Shown in pieces: positions 21,338 to 31,971 of a stretch of 64,000 nucleotides of DNA. Location of the stretch: NCBI GenBank assembly GCA_013423325.1, contig BLJB01000122.1, forward strand, positions 1 through 64,000. The letters are read 5' to 3'. Both the position numbers and the translations under genes were made by a program. The DNA comes from Usnea hakonensis (lineage: Eukaryota; Ascomycota; Lecanoromycetes; Lecanorales; Parmeliaceae). The number at the start of each line of letters is the position of its first letter. The first letter of the stretch is position 1. The notes beneath the pieces are model-generated. The model was not told where the DNA came from, searched no databases, and worked only from the letters and a program-made list of their open reading frames with translations.

Positions 21338-22312
21338 ATGGCCAACATGAGATTTGTGATGAGCTTTCGGCGTATGTCTTCCAAGAAAGTTTCTTCAACA
21401 CAGCTCCTAAATGACATCTCACTCCAGGGGTTTTACCATTCTTGGGCTATCATCACGTTCTTATGATCCTCATTGCCATAGCCATCATCCTCCTCTGTAC
21501 GTTCTCCCAGTCAAAGTTTTGCGACGCTACTCTAGGCTGACTTCGATCTAGCACTGCTTTTGGCAGGCTGCTCCTCCTCTTCACCCCTGATTCCCAATAT
21601 ATTCTTGATATCCCTCTATTACAAGTCCTATCCGCCAAGCTTCGATCCCTCACAAGTTGACCCTGGCGTCACAACAGCAATTGCCAATATTGTGGGGCAA
21701 GCGCAACTCGAAGTTCGCGTTGGCTACTTCGGCATATGCATCAACCCTGACGGTGGATCATTTCTGTGCAGTAACAATGCTTCGAGCTTGGCAACTCAGG
21801 TGTCCGTGGACCAGGATCCGCTGAATTTAATATGGGTGGCAAACACTTTCAAGGATAGCATCGTGTTTCCATACTTAATGTGAGCGACCCTCAGTAGTTG
21901 TTTTTTGCGTGCAGCATCTGCTAATCGCCCCACTAGAATCGTTGCTATAGTCCTTGCGTTCTGCTGTTTCCTCCTCCTCGCTACGTTTCCCGGCTGGCAC
22001 GAAGAGCACGATGACGACGGTGACGACCGAGAGGTTAAGCCATTTCCCTCACGCCCAGTCTCGCAAATCGCTCTCGCGCTCATCTTCGTTGCCTCCGTCT
22101 TTGTACTCGTTTCTGTCCTATGGCAACACACGGCGTCCGTAGGAGCAAGTACCATCGCTCAAGACCTAGGCAATGGTAGCGTCAAAAGCGGGGTGGGGAC
22201 CGCTGCCATGATTCTGGGATGGTTTGGATTCGCGCTATTGATCATCGTCACGATTGGATTGCTGGTCATGATCTTAAGCATCAGGATTTTGGATCAGTTG
22301 ACGGACGATTGA
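21338..22312 (+). CDS. Fig1-family multi-pass membrane protein
   Basis: Fig1-type proteins act in low-affinity calcium uptake and cell fusion during mating. Four exons: 21338-21371, 21428-21496, 21552-21879, 21937-22312; introns 55-57 nt; 268 aa. The first membrane helix (HHVLMILIAIAIILLSLLLA) runs into the family's cysteine-serine motif GCSSSSPLIPNIFLISLYY. The extracellular loop has GYFGICINPDGGSFLCSNN, with two cysteines placed as in the family. Three more helices follow (IVAIVLAFCCFLLLATF, IALALIFVASVFVLVSVLW and AAMILGWFGFALLIIV). A His/Asp-rich cytosolic loop (EEHDDDGDD) lies between helices 2 and 3. The assignment rests on topology and the loop motif. Confidence 0.8.
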
Positions 22313-22819
22313 AATTGGTGACAAGTGGAGCAGAGGCGGGCTAACGACACCTAGAAGAACCTTTGATGATTTTCAGCGAGCATTATTGGTGTTGATGTAG
22401 GTGGAACGGACCACCGAGTACTCACATACACCTCTTCTCACATTGATGCCGACTGTACAGCCCATCTAAAATATCTCCATCGTCGATCAATCTTGCATTT
22501 TCAGCGGTTTAGAGGGAGCAGAAACCAACACCAGGGAGCGATGTCTCTTTACAGAATCCCTCAGTCAACATCTTGGCAACGTGTCATGGAAGATGGAGAC
22601 CATTGGGGCCATGGTACCCAGTATACATAATACAACAAATTGAACATGTGTAGTTCCGTCTAGGGTATCAAGAAGAAATGTGATAAGCAAGAATACTATA
22701 CCATGGCAGTCTCAGTAGAACAGTCTACCAGTGGTTCTACTAGGCTGCCATTGCAATTCTTCTCTTGTGTGTTGTCCTTGAGGCGTACCAAAATCTTGGT
22801 CGGAAAAAGTCGTACAGGC
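22313..22819. other. Convergent intergenic
   Basis: 3' regions of two convergent genes; nothing else seen. Confidence 0.5.
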
Positions 22820-24724
22820 TCACTTGCCATATGGTAAGCCGCCGCCCAAGGCAGGAAACGCCGCATTGTAGTTGTCGCCGCCCGGTATATAATCATCGTA
22901 ACTCGGCTCGCCTCTTTGAGAGTTAAAGCGACCACCGCCGGCGCCTACATCATCGAGCGATTTGTAAGCTCCTCTGTGCCCCCCACCTCCTCTTCCTCTA
23001 CTGTTAGCACTTCCGCCTCGACCAGGTCCACCTCCTCTGCCACCTCTATTGCTTATGTTACCTCCGCCTCGTCCACCAGCGCCACCACCAACACGACCTC
23101 GGTTCTGATTCCCGCTCCTGTGTCCATTACCGCCATTGCCTCTTCGATTCTCATCGTTACCATGACTGCTCCTATTGGTTTGTTGAGCCCCAGCCGGCGG
23201 ACTATGCCGTCTTTTGAGATTCTTTCGGTCGAAAAGACTTTCATACTCACTTTCGCCTTCTGCCTCAGGTTCCACTCGGAGTTGTACTTTCTCGCCGACA
23301 GTTGTCTGGAACACGTATTGTTTATCTGCACTGACTGACTGCCAATTTTGTATACGGTTTGCGTCACCAGGGCGAGCAGTTTTGTGGTGAGCCAAAAGAA
23401 CGAAAGGCACGTTGTTTTCTGTGTGATATACGGATATAGGTGGAACAGGGGAGACACGTGCAGCCCAAATCTTAGAGTCAAAAGAAGCAAATCCAGTGAC
23501 TTGCCAAGTCTGCTTGCAACCAATACCCCCAACTTTATTGATAAGGGTCGATTGGGCGGGTCCAAATGTGATGAGTATATTATTTGCAAGAAATTTGACA
23601 TCGACCTCGGGCGTGTTAGGATGAGGCTTGACGAGGGTGAGGAGCTTGGCGGTGTCCATGGGTGCTATTAGGTACCCAGTGTAAAATACTGTACGCTTGA
23701 TCTCAAGATTTCGACCGGCTTTGTTCTGCGAGTTGTGATCGTTGATCATACGCTGGACTTCAGAAGTCTCGACGACTGGATCAAGTGTTCTGACTTGATC
23801 TGCGACCTGGATTACTTCAGCCGTTATGGGTTTGCGGGGTATTTGCGCTGCTGGAGAAAGTAGATTGGCGTTGAAGCTCTCAAAAAATTCACGAAAAGCT
23901 CTGGTGCTAACGAAATCTTAGTAAAACATACGAGGACATTTGGAGAACCGCGTACTGTTTGGGCCTATCTTCGTAGATTCGTATCTCATCCGCATCCTTG
24001 TAGGTGTGTACTAAATCTTCCAGGACGGCCTGCTTATACATCATTGTTGAGCGGAATCGCTCATTGTTCGGACCAGCCTGTGGCTTTAAGCAGATCATGT
24101 CGAAAGGAAGACTCTTGCTGGAAACGATACGTTTGATCAGTTCACCAAAATTTTGCTCGCCCCGCCCTGTCAGTAGAACTGCCAACGCGTCATTCTGCTT
24201 GATACTAAGTCCGACAAGGTCGACCTTTGCTTCGTTAGCCTTGGCCTTTCCCAATTGTTCTCCAAACCCACGATCTGTTCGTTCCACCAGCCATGCCAAG
24301 CCTTTGGCTCCTCCACTTCAATGCCTTGGCCAGTGGCCTCCAGAATGCGATGATCATGCCACCAACCCCCATTGGCAAAGCATTCTTGCGTCTGTAAGAA
24401 GGCTACAGTTTGTCCATTCCACAACTTCTGGTTCGGCAGCGGGCTCATGAATACTGAGACGCGTAAGTAATGCTCTGCAGGTGATGCAGCGAAGACCAAA
24501 AGCCTCACAAGTATTATCGAAGTCGTAGACATGGAGAGCTTTCACCTGGTCGACGGCTGTGTTCAACTTAGTCGGATAACACAGCAAGACAGGAAATGAA
24601 ATTACAGAAGATGTGACTTACGGGGCAGTTCCCTGCTGTGGCATGACCATCTTTTCAGGCCAGTAAGGGTATGAGAAACAACCTTGCGCTGGTTGAACGA
24701 CCCATTAGTGAAGGGGGTGGTCAT
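22820..24724 (-). CDS. HAD-superfamily 'Swiss Army Knife' RNA repair-like protein with RGG tail
   Basis: Five exons: 24724-24622, 24556-24509, 24453-24272, 24224-23956, 23906-22820; introns 47-65 nt; 562 aa. The N-terminal HAD_SAK_1 domain shows the nucleophile motif ALHVYDFDNTLF (Asp 46 and 48), SPLPNQKLWNG, GGWWHDHRILEATGQG and HGWWNEQIVDLV. Motif II is ALAVLLTGRGE (about 124-134), then FDMICLKPQAG and EIRIYEDRPKH. A middle region follows (YTGYLIAPMDTAKLLTLV). The C-terminal 120 residues are an RGG/GG-rich RNA-binding-type tail. The family was proposed from sequence to act in RNA end repair; no substrate can be read here. It shares a 265 bp divergent promoter with the RING gene. Confidence 0.85.
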
Positions 24725-24989
24725 TTTGTCCAGGCGAAGTCGTCTCAGAAAATTCCGAGTAAAGTCCTAGACTATGATTGACTGTTGATCAATTTTTCAT
24801 GATCAAGAACGCGAAAGTGAACAAGAGAGAATAAGGTAAGTAGGTAGGTAGGTAGGTGCGGTACGAATTGAGGCGGCCAATTAACCTCCTAGCCTCGGCA
24901 CTCCCCGTTGGCGCCATAACTTGGCGCGCTGAAAGCATCACGGCCTCGGGCCAGATTCTTGCTTGATGCCACTTTAGAAACTGTGCAAA
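24725..24989. promoter_or_regulatory. Divergent promoter of the HAD-SAK and RING genes
   Basis: Contains AAGGTAAGTAGGTAGGTAGG (about 24833-24852), a GGTA tandem run of the window's recurrent word family. Confidence 0.5.
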
Positions 24990-26077
24990 ATGCAGACGGA
25001 GGAGGAGGAGAAGAAACGCGAGGACAACGAAAGGATCAATATCAGGCACTTTGTTACGGAGAGCAATCTCAAAGAGAGAAAAGATACGACAGAGGGACCA
25101 GACCTTTGCGTCATCTGCCTTGACAGCGTATCTGAGTGGGCTGTTGCCTCTCCGTGTCGCCATCATTTCGACTTCCTGTGCCTCGTAACCTGGCTTCAAC
25201 AACGTGCTACCTGTCCCTTATGTTTGTGAAACCGGTCGAGTACCTCTATCAGGGAAGTCGCGGCTGACAGCTCTCAGGTAATACTGTAGTGCGCTCTGTC
25301 GAGCACGACTGGAAGTCGCCCAACGATTTCAAAATATACGAGGCAAAAGCGACTAGAAGCGATGAACCGTCAACCACTACCCCTTCGGTATCTTCTCATC
25401 TCAATCATGGTTTTTACCAGCCACGGATCTCCAGCTGGAGATCGCGGAGACCACAGTTTCAAGTGAACCCAGATGCCGCTTTACAGCGTCGCAAGAATGT
25501 CTACAGCCTCCGACTCTATTCACTCCATGTTGGATCGAATCGATTATCAAGATTCCGAGATCTGACACCCCAGGTGTTTGTTCATGATCAAGAGCTGGTC
25601 TCGCGCGCAAAGAATTTTCTCCGTAGAGAGTTGCAGGTATTCCATTTTTTGAAGTCGGGTGGCATTGGAGATGCGGGAATCGCCAGAAGGGTAGACAACG
25701 CAGAATTTCTGCTCGAATATATCGTTGCGATCTTGAAAACTGTCGATGTCAAAGGAAGCCAGGCGGAAGACATGTTACAGGAATTTCTAGGAAGGGATGA
25801 TACTCGGTTGTTTCTTCATGAGCTAAAATCTTGGCTGCGAAGCCCCTACACGACGTTGGAAGATTGGGATCGTCACGTACAATACAGTCATCCTACCACG
25901 ATGCCTCATTACAAAGCCTGCCCATCTCCACCTAGTCGAAAACGAACGAGCACAGAACAACCGCGGTATAGCTCCAGCTCAGCTCAAAGATCCCCGAACA
26001 AACGCAATCATCGCCTCATCCCGTATCACGGTCATGTTACAGGACACAGCAGAAAATATCCCTCTGATCCCGGCTGA
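24990..26077 (+). CDS. RING-finger E3 ubiquitin ligase (Topors-like)
   Basis: Two exons: 24990-25221 and 25278-26077; 56 nt intron; 343 aa. The C3HC4 RING spans residues 40-78 (CVICLDSVSEWAVASPC, HFDFLCLVTWLQQRATCPLC), followed by the conserved RSVEHDWKSPNDFKIYE. The second conserved block (YSLRLYSLHVGSNRLSRFRD, LVSRAKNFLRRELQVFHFL, EEFLL-type AEFLLEYIVAILKTVDVKG and RLFLHELKSWLRSPYTTLED) is shared with Topors/ICP0-like fungal E3s. The donor was set at 25222 because CPLC|NTVVRSVEHDW keeps the family frame. The tail is Ser/Arg-rich. A further intron (26031-26100) would extend it to a stop at 26327 (403 aa). Confidence 0.85.
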
Positions 26078-26353
26078 ACATGCTCAATATCCAAACTTAG
26101 GCACCCGAAGATCAATCAGAGATCATTATATGAATTGTTCCGATCCGGGTTTGGAGGTCTTACAAAAGGACTCGGCTTCCTGCGCAAATTCACATCTACC
26201 AGGGATGGAGGTTCTAGAAGTAGAGATGTCACCCAAAATACGGCCTTTCGGACGCAAGCGATGGAGAACAAATTCGATCACATTCTGTTCGAAGAATAAA
26301 TGCAGTCGGATAAACACATTGAGATAGATCTCAGCTTTGTGTTCTAATTTCAA

Positions 26354-27876
26354 TTATCGCTTCCGTCCGAATCTGCCAACCTTCTTCCCCTGGGAGTGCT
26401 TATTCTTGATGTTGAGCGCTCGAAAGTTGGCATGCGCTGTTGCGCTCAATTTCTTCTTTGCCTTCTTTGCTGAACAACCTTTCTTTCCCGATTTTACGTC
26501 TATCATGTCCCTACTACCGATCCCTGCCTCCGTCACTTCTTCACTACCTCGTATGTCTCTGAATTCGTCGTCGTCACAGCCACGTTCTTTCCAGTCCATG
26601 GACCGATCAACAACCACTACCTGTGTCTCAGCAGCACTGTCTTGATCGTCTTCGTTAGACTGACCGACTCTCCAAACTGGCTCTGGTCTCCATTTTGCTG
26701 TGCTCGGCTTCATAAGCACCCTTCTCGTAGTCCGCTTTTGCCCTTTCTTTTTCCACACCTTCAATGGCTTACCTTCCTCTCCTGTTCCCTTCTCGGTATA
26801 TTCGATGCCATCTTCATCGCTTTCAATGCCACCATCGGGGCCAAGAGGCACTTCAGGCCTTTGGCTATCGTTGACGAGAATCCTGGACTGATCTACGCGA
26901 TTTCTGGGAGCACTCTCGCCTTCCATCTCTCTTAGCATATCCAACTCTTCATCCAATCCTTCATCCTCCATCTCCCGCAATCCTCTCAGGAGTGCACTCA
27001 GACCTCGACCAGCAGCCTTGGGCATTCTATGGATGGCTACAGGACTCCATGATACTCCCCGCTCTTCTCCTATTGAACTTTCCTTTCCCGTGTCAACGCG
27101 CTGACTGTCTCGCCTCAAAAAGGCCGGTGTGTCATCTAAGCGAAGTTTCGATACTTCACTTCGCGAAGCTGGAGTGGAACAGTCCGTTGCACGGCGGATA
27201 GATGGTGTAACAACATCGCTAAGGATCTTGCCCTTAGTACCGCTCAGAGGAGACCTCTGGTGCATTATATCCGTGTCCAAATTCTGATCGTTCGATCGGG
27301 GCCGCTTGCATGGTGTAGTCAGCGTGTTCCCTCTTACTGGACCAAGTACCGATCGCTTGAGCGGCGTCTGTGAGCCCGATGTTGTGGGAAGTTGATCGAA
27401 GAGCCCAACGATCTGGCCATCTTTCTGTGGTGTGGGACCGATTGATGTACGGTGGATCCTTGGAAACACGTACGTAGGCAACGGTGGACCATGTGTGGGA
27501 ACGATTGAGGGATGAACAATGTGAGCGTGCTTAGGACGCTTGTATGGAGAGCGGGACGATGGAAAGGAGTTAGAGTCGGTAGTTGAAGGCCTTTTCAAGG
27601 AAGTGGCATTATGATGGGGAGTCTGTTTGGAAGAGGGTCTTCGCAGTTTATCGTACTGTTTGTATTTGTGTGCTTGTTTGCATCAGTCGAGGATTGCGAG
27701 ACTCGGCAAGTTGAGAACTTCTGACCTATCTCAGGGTACTGCTTGATGTCTTCGCGTCCCACTTTGCGACCTTGGTGCGCAGCTGCGAAAGATTGTTCCC
27801 ATTCCTTCAATTCCAAACGCAGTGTTTTTGCGAGAGCATTGATCTCTGTGGCATTTGTACAGTCAGGGTCTTCCAT
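26354..27876 (-). CDS. SLD2: DNA replication regulator Sld2/Drc1
   Basis: CDK-regulated factor that joins Dpb11 to start DNA replication. Two exons: 27876-27726 and 27672-26354; 53 nt intron; 489 aa. The N-terminal Sld2 homology is clear (LRLELKEWEQSFAAAHQGRK, then PEIAHKYKQYDKLRR at the splice join). The long disordered middle is rich in S/T-P sites (SRSPYKRPK, GPTPQKDG, SQTPLKRS, HQRSPLSG), as expected of a CDK target. Near the centre are RGLSALLRGLREMEDEGLDE and a basic segment WKKKGQKRTTRRVLMKP. The C-terminus is Lys-rich (ANFRALNIKNKHSQGKK), a family hallmark. Confidence 0.9.
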
Positions 27877-28508
27877 TTTTATCCTGGAATTAGTTCAAAG
27901 TGAATGAGCACAGAGTATTGAAAGACACCCCGGGCTGGTTGCATCACGCGGCGTGGAACGCGTTTTCCTCCCGAAGTTTTGCCGAGTACCACTTTCAATT
28001 TTCATCCTTGTCAGAGAGTCCAAGGTACCCTTCGTACATACCTAGGCATGTAGAGGCTGAATCTGATAAACTAGAAGACATGTTATTCATGTGTGTGTGA
28101 CGAACTTGGTTGGGAGTCTTGGAAGTTCTGGGAGGAAGATTGAAGGTTGGGCTTATCAGCTAGGCAGCCAGGAGCCATCCCAGCATTTACGAGGGTCCAG
28201 AGAGACCCATCGAAAAAGATTGCCTTGAAATGATGAGTCTCGGTGACAAATATCCAGCAAAAGCCTGACGGCCACCTGAGCTGTCACGAGTACTTGTACT
28301 GCCATCGAATCTACCATCAAACCCGCATGTCTATCTCGTCATACCATTAATCCATAAGGCCCACAACGTCCCCTTCATCTCTACCAATACCTATCAATTC
28401 TCTCTCCTTCTCATGTGTCCATCAGCCTCTGTATAGAGCCATAGAACATCCGGCCGAGGACTGCCCCCTCTTCTATCGAGTTGCTCTTTCTCAAGCTAGT
28501 CGCATATC
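27877..28508. promoter_or_regulatory. Divergent intergenic of SLD2 and MOG1
   Basis: 632 bp without coding support. Pyrimidine-rich stretches at 28360-28430 fit the MOG1 leader. Confidence 0.4.
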
Positions 28509-29313
28509 ATGGCTACATCTTTCCAACCCACGGAGCTCTTTGGCGGGGCCATAACAGCCAGCATACCACAAAATTTTACCGATGTCAGGTAAGAAACAAC
28601 ACTAAAGAATCTTTTTTGGTACTCCATATAGTCCGTGCCTCGCCATGATACGAATGTCGTTGTCTGCCCCGGCTAACCCTCCCTCCTCCGACAGCAATCT
28701 TCGTCAAGTCCCAGACAGCCAAGAAGTGTACCTCGACAAGGATGGCTTCACATCTCTAATTTTCGATATCAACGAGCGGGTTTCTCACCTGTCAAGTGAC
28801 AAGGAAGCTGTGGAATACCACTTTGCCGATATTGTGGCCGAAGAAGATACCACCAAGATATGGTCCATTGTTGAAAATGCACAGCTGCCTAATTTCCCGT
28901 AAGCTTTCGTCTTCTGATATCCTCTCATGTAAATACATGGAGTCTTATGAGGCTCCATCTTGTTCATCTTACTCGAACTACCCCTAACACGAGTGTTCTT
29001 CCGCAGACCTAACACACCTATTCTTTTTCTCACAGCAACTACTGAGCCTCCGGATTCGATGTTTGGAGCAAAAGCTCTGACTCCAATTCGTACCGAAATT
29101 CATTTCACTCTCATTCGGCTGGTGGACCAGAGCACGGATCTAGTCATCACCTTCAATGTACCCCATCTTGCTGGTGAAATGAATGGCCAAATAGTAAACG
29201 AGACAGAAGCCGAAACGAGGCAGCCCAATTGTGAACAAGGAGCAGGAAAACTGTATTATCAGATTGTGACGAGCTTCGCGATCAGAGACTGGGGATTATT
29301 CAGCGGCGAGTAG
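28509..29313 (+). CDS. MOG1: Ran-binding nuclear import factor Mog1
   Basis: Binds Ran/Gsp1 and promotes nucleotide release in nuclear transport. Three exons: 28509-28588, 28695-28898, 29007-29313; introns 106 and 108 nt; 196 aa. Signature: ELFGGAITASIPQNFTDVSN, LRQVPDSQEVYLDKDGF, IFDINERV, AVEYHFADIVAEEDTT, then TLIRLVDQSTDLVITFNVP and AIRDWGLFSGE. For intron 1 a second in-frame acceptor at 28631 would add 21 residues before LRQVPD; the downstream acceptor restores the family spacing and is preferred. Confidence 0.92.
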
Positions 29314-29494
29314 GTTGAGAGCAAAACATTAAAGGTATCTTTGATGAGAAATACGATGGTTGCCTCTCCCTTTCAGAGATCCAGCACGATATGGAAGCGG
29401 AGCGCAAATGCTGAGGGTGTTAAGAAAGCATGCTCGTGCACGATCCAAAGCCCATAGTGTAGAGTGCCCAGATATGCATAATAAGATAATAAGC

Positions 29495-31563
29495 TCAGGA
29501 TTCTAGATTCAGGAAATCAAACTTTCTGACCATTGAATCCAGAAGAAACGCTGGCTCATTCAAATCGACTTTATTCAAGGCGCCCTGCTCTTTGACGCTG
29601 CTTGCGCTCTCAGCCTCATGCCTCTTACGCTCCTTGAATTCTTTTCCTAAGATGCACATTACCTCTCCGAACCTCGCCCCCGGGTTCTCGAGTCGCACCC
29701 GCTCGTTTTCTCGTTTGACGAAGTCCTGGTATTCGCTTCGCTTACTGTCGCCTGCCCTCTTCCTCGGCGCCGGCTGCACCTGTACTAATTTACCCTTGCA
29801 CTTGCCGCACGAATGTTTTGAAGTATCAATCGACTTGCTATGCCTTTTATACTCTACTCTGCAGGTGGGTGACATGCAAGTCCAGATGTACTTGTACGCA
29901 ATAGCGTATGTATGCTTCGTCGTAACATTGATGGCACGATAGGAGAAAGCATTGGTGCACCTGCGTGCCCTAGTATTCGAATGGCGGCTCTTAGTACAAA
30001 AGCGAAGGGAGAAGCGAGCGGCGTAGCGGAAAGGACTTACCATTCTTTAAATTCCTTGCCATGGGGATTATCTTTAATGCCGCTGATCATGAAGTTGGCC
30101 AAGTGGCAGTACTCATGCGCTATCACGTTGAGGAGACGGTCTTGAGATATTAGTCAGCTCGTTTCGATAACGGTGTGCTCGGGATTGATATGACCTTCGT
30201 CGTCAATGACTTTCTCAGCGAGCTCGATCGCTGCGTAATGACGATGGGTGATGTCCGATACTAATCCATCTGCATCCTTTGAACGGATGGCCTCCCGTCT
30301 CCAGTTCGCCCTGCCCGCAGTGGAGCAGAGTTTCTTGCTCCAAATGACTTGAATGCCACCGGTCGACTGTGACATTGAAGCGATCTGTCCATTGTTGATT
30401 GTCTGGTCAACCTCGGCCAGAAATGCGATAGCCAGATCGTGCTTTTGATTCTCAAACAACTTCCGTTGTTCGGTAAGTTTTCGGTCGTTCTTTGCTGGGC
30501 TTTTGATGAAAGAACTCTTGTGAGGCGATTCACAATTTAATATTTCTTCTTCTTCATCTCGAGAACGATGTTGATATTTGCGTGGAGACTGAAGGCACTT
30601 CCTAGGCGGGTACTGCTCATTCCAGTCATTGATAACATCTTGGCTCCAGAATGCGTCTATACTCGGCCGGTGGGGGGACGGTGGTATCCGATGCCGTTTC
30701 GAGGGCGATTTTAACTTTGGCTTCGACGGACTCAAGGGAGGCGTGAGGGGATAATGTTTATCCTTCGGCTCATGTTGTGATCTATACTAGGGTCAGAACT
30801 CCATGGCACTTGGCTGTTGCGATAGTCAAGATACCTACAACTCGCTGCAGTCATCTAGGTTGGGGTTTGCAACTACTAGCACTGCTTTGTAGGGCTCAGA
30901 GTTTAGTGGAGACTCCAGGCATGTCTGAACGTCATTCTTCTTTTCAGGCAAGACAGATACTGGTACGTCGATTCCTTGAGTATTCCTCTCATCGATTGCG
31001 CTCCTCGTCTTCTTCTTCGGCGATCTCGATACCAATGCTTCCTCATCGCTAGCAGAGTCAGGCACTATGAAACCTGAGAGATCCGTTGAAGAGCTTTCGT
31101 CGTCGTAAATCACTATACTTGCATTTGCCGATGCTTCAGCGTATTTGTTGTAGTCCGCATCAACCTTGGCTGATCTTATTGGACTGCCTCGAATTGATAT
31201 TCTAGCTGCTGTCTCTACGCTCTCGCGCTCTTCCCTCCTAGAGCCACTGATTGATGTATCGGGCAGAGTGTAGAGAAGGGAGTTGATGGAGGATTGCTTC
31301 GAATACCCGAGAGGCTGATGTTTTCTGGACTGCGGCTTGCCCAAGGAGACTTTGGTGATGGTCCCCTGAGCAATTGAATCTGTCGATGCAAACGCGTCCG
31401 CCAAGTTGGTGTGCTCCCTTCTCCGAGATGATATGATGTTGCTGTGTTCTTGCCTCGGAGCCTTGACTGGAGTCGTAATTGTGGTGTGTTTCTGAGGGCC
31501 TAGGAGAGCAGAAAGCTCTGGAAGTTCATCGTCACTTTCGAATGGATCATTGAGTCTCGCCAT
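29495..31563 (-). CDS. SprT-like metalloprotease with acidic N-terminus and HMG-like C-terminus (GCNA/ACRC type)
   Basis: Likely a nuclear protease acting on DNA-protein crosslinks, by analogy with SPRTN and GCNA. Four exons: 31563-30839, 30781-30195, 30140-30041, 29969-29495; introns 54-71 nt; 628 aa. The first 300 residues are disordered and acidic/Ser-rich (ASIVIYDDESSSTDLSGFIV, a SUMO-interaction-like hydrophobic-acidic patch). The SprT domain has KLFENQKHDLAIAFLAEVDQ and the zinc motif NVIAHEYCHLANFM (HEYCH at 446-450), then IKDNPHGKEFKEW. A zinc ribbon follows (YIWTCMSPTCRVEYKRHSK, then HSCGKCKGKLVQVQP). The end resembles an HMG box (YQDFVKRENERVRLENPG). The same layout occurs in fission-yeast C19G7.04. 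Confidence 0.88.
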
Positions 31564-31971
31564 TCTTTAGTCCTACTCGGATGCTCCCACAGATATAATT
31601 CCAGGTTGCAGGGTTTCTATTTGAGATTGGACGAGGGGAGTACAAAGAAGTTTTGTTTACATTTCGTTTCCTGGGCAACGCTTCGGCACAATTGCTTCAC
31701 AGTTAAACACTGACCCTCGATGTAGAGGACCAAACCTCTGCAAAAGTTTATTTTCACCACACGTTCGACATTCACTATCTTCTACATATGAGGCATGCTA
31801 TTTAGACATGCAGAATGACCCTGTTCGACCCTGACAAGGAAAATTGGGAAAGACAGTTTAAAAACCCCATTCGTTTTCTCGTCTTCATCTAAGTGATTGA
31901 TAGTTACAGTGGCTTGCTCTAAGCCAGCAACAGCACAATCTGCCCCGCAGTTTATTTTGATGCACGATAGA
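31564..31971. other. Intergenic between SprT-like gene 5' end and GH72 3' end
   Basis: Promoter of the SprT-like gene plus 3' region of the GH72 gene (both on the minus strand). No coding signal. Confidence 0.45.
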
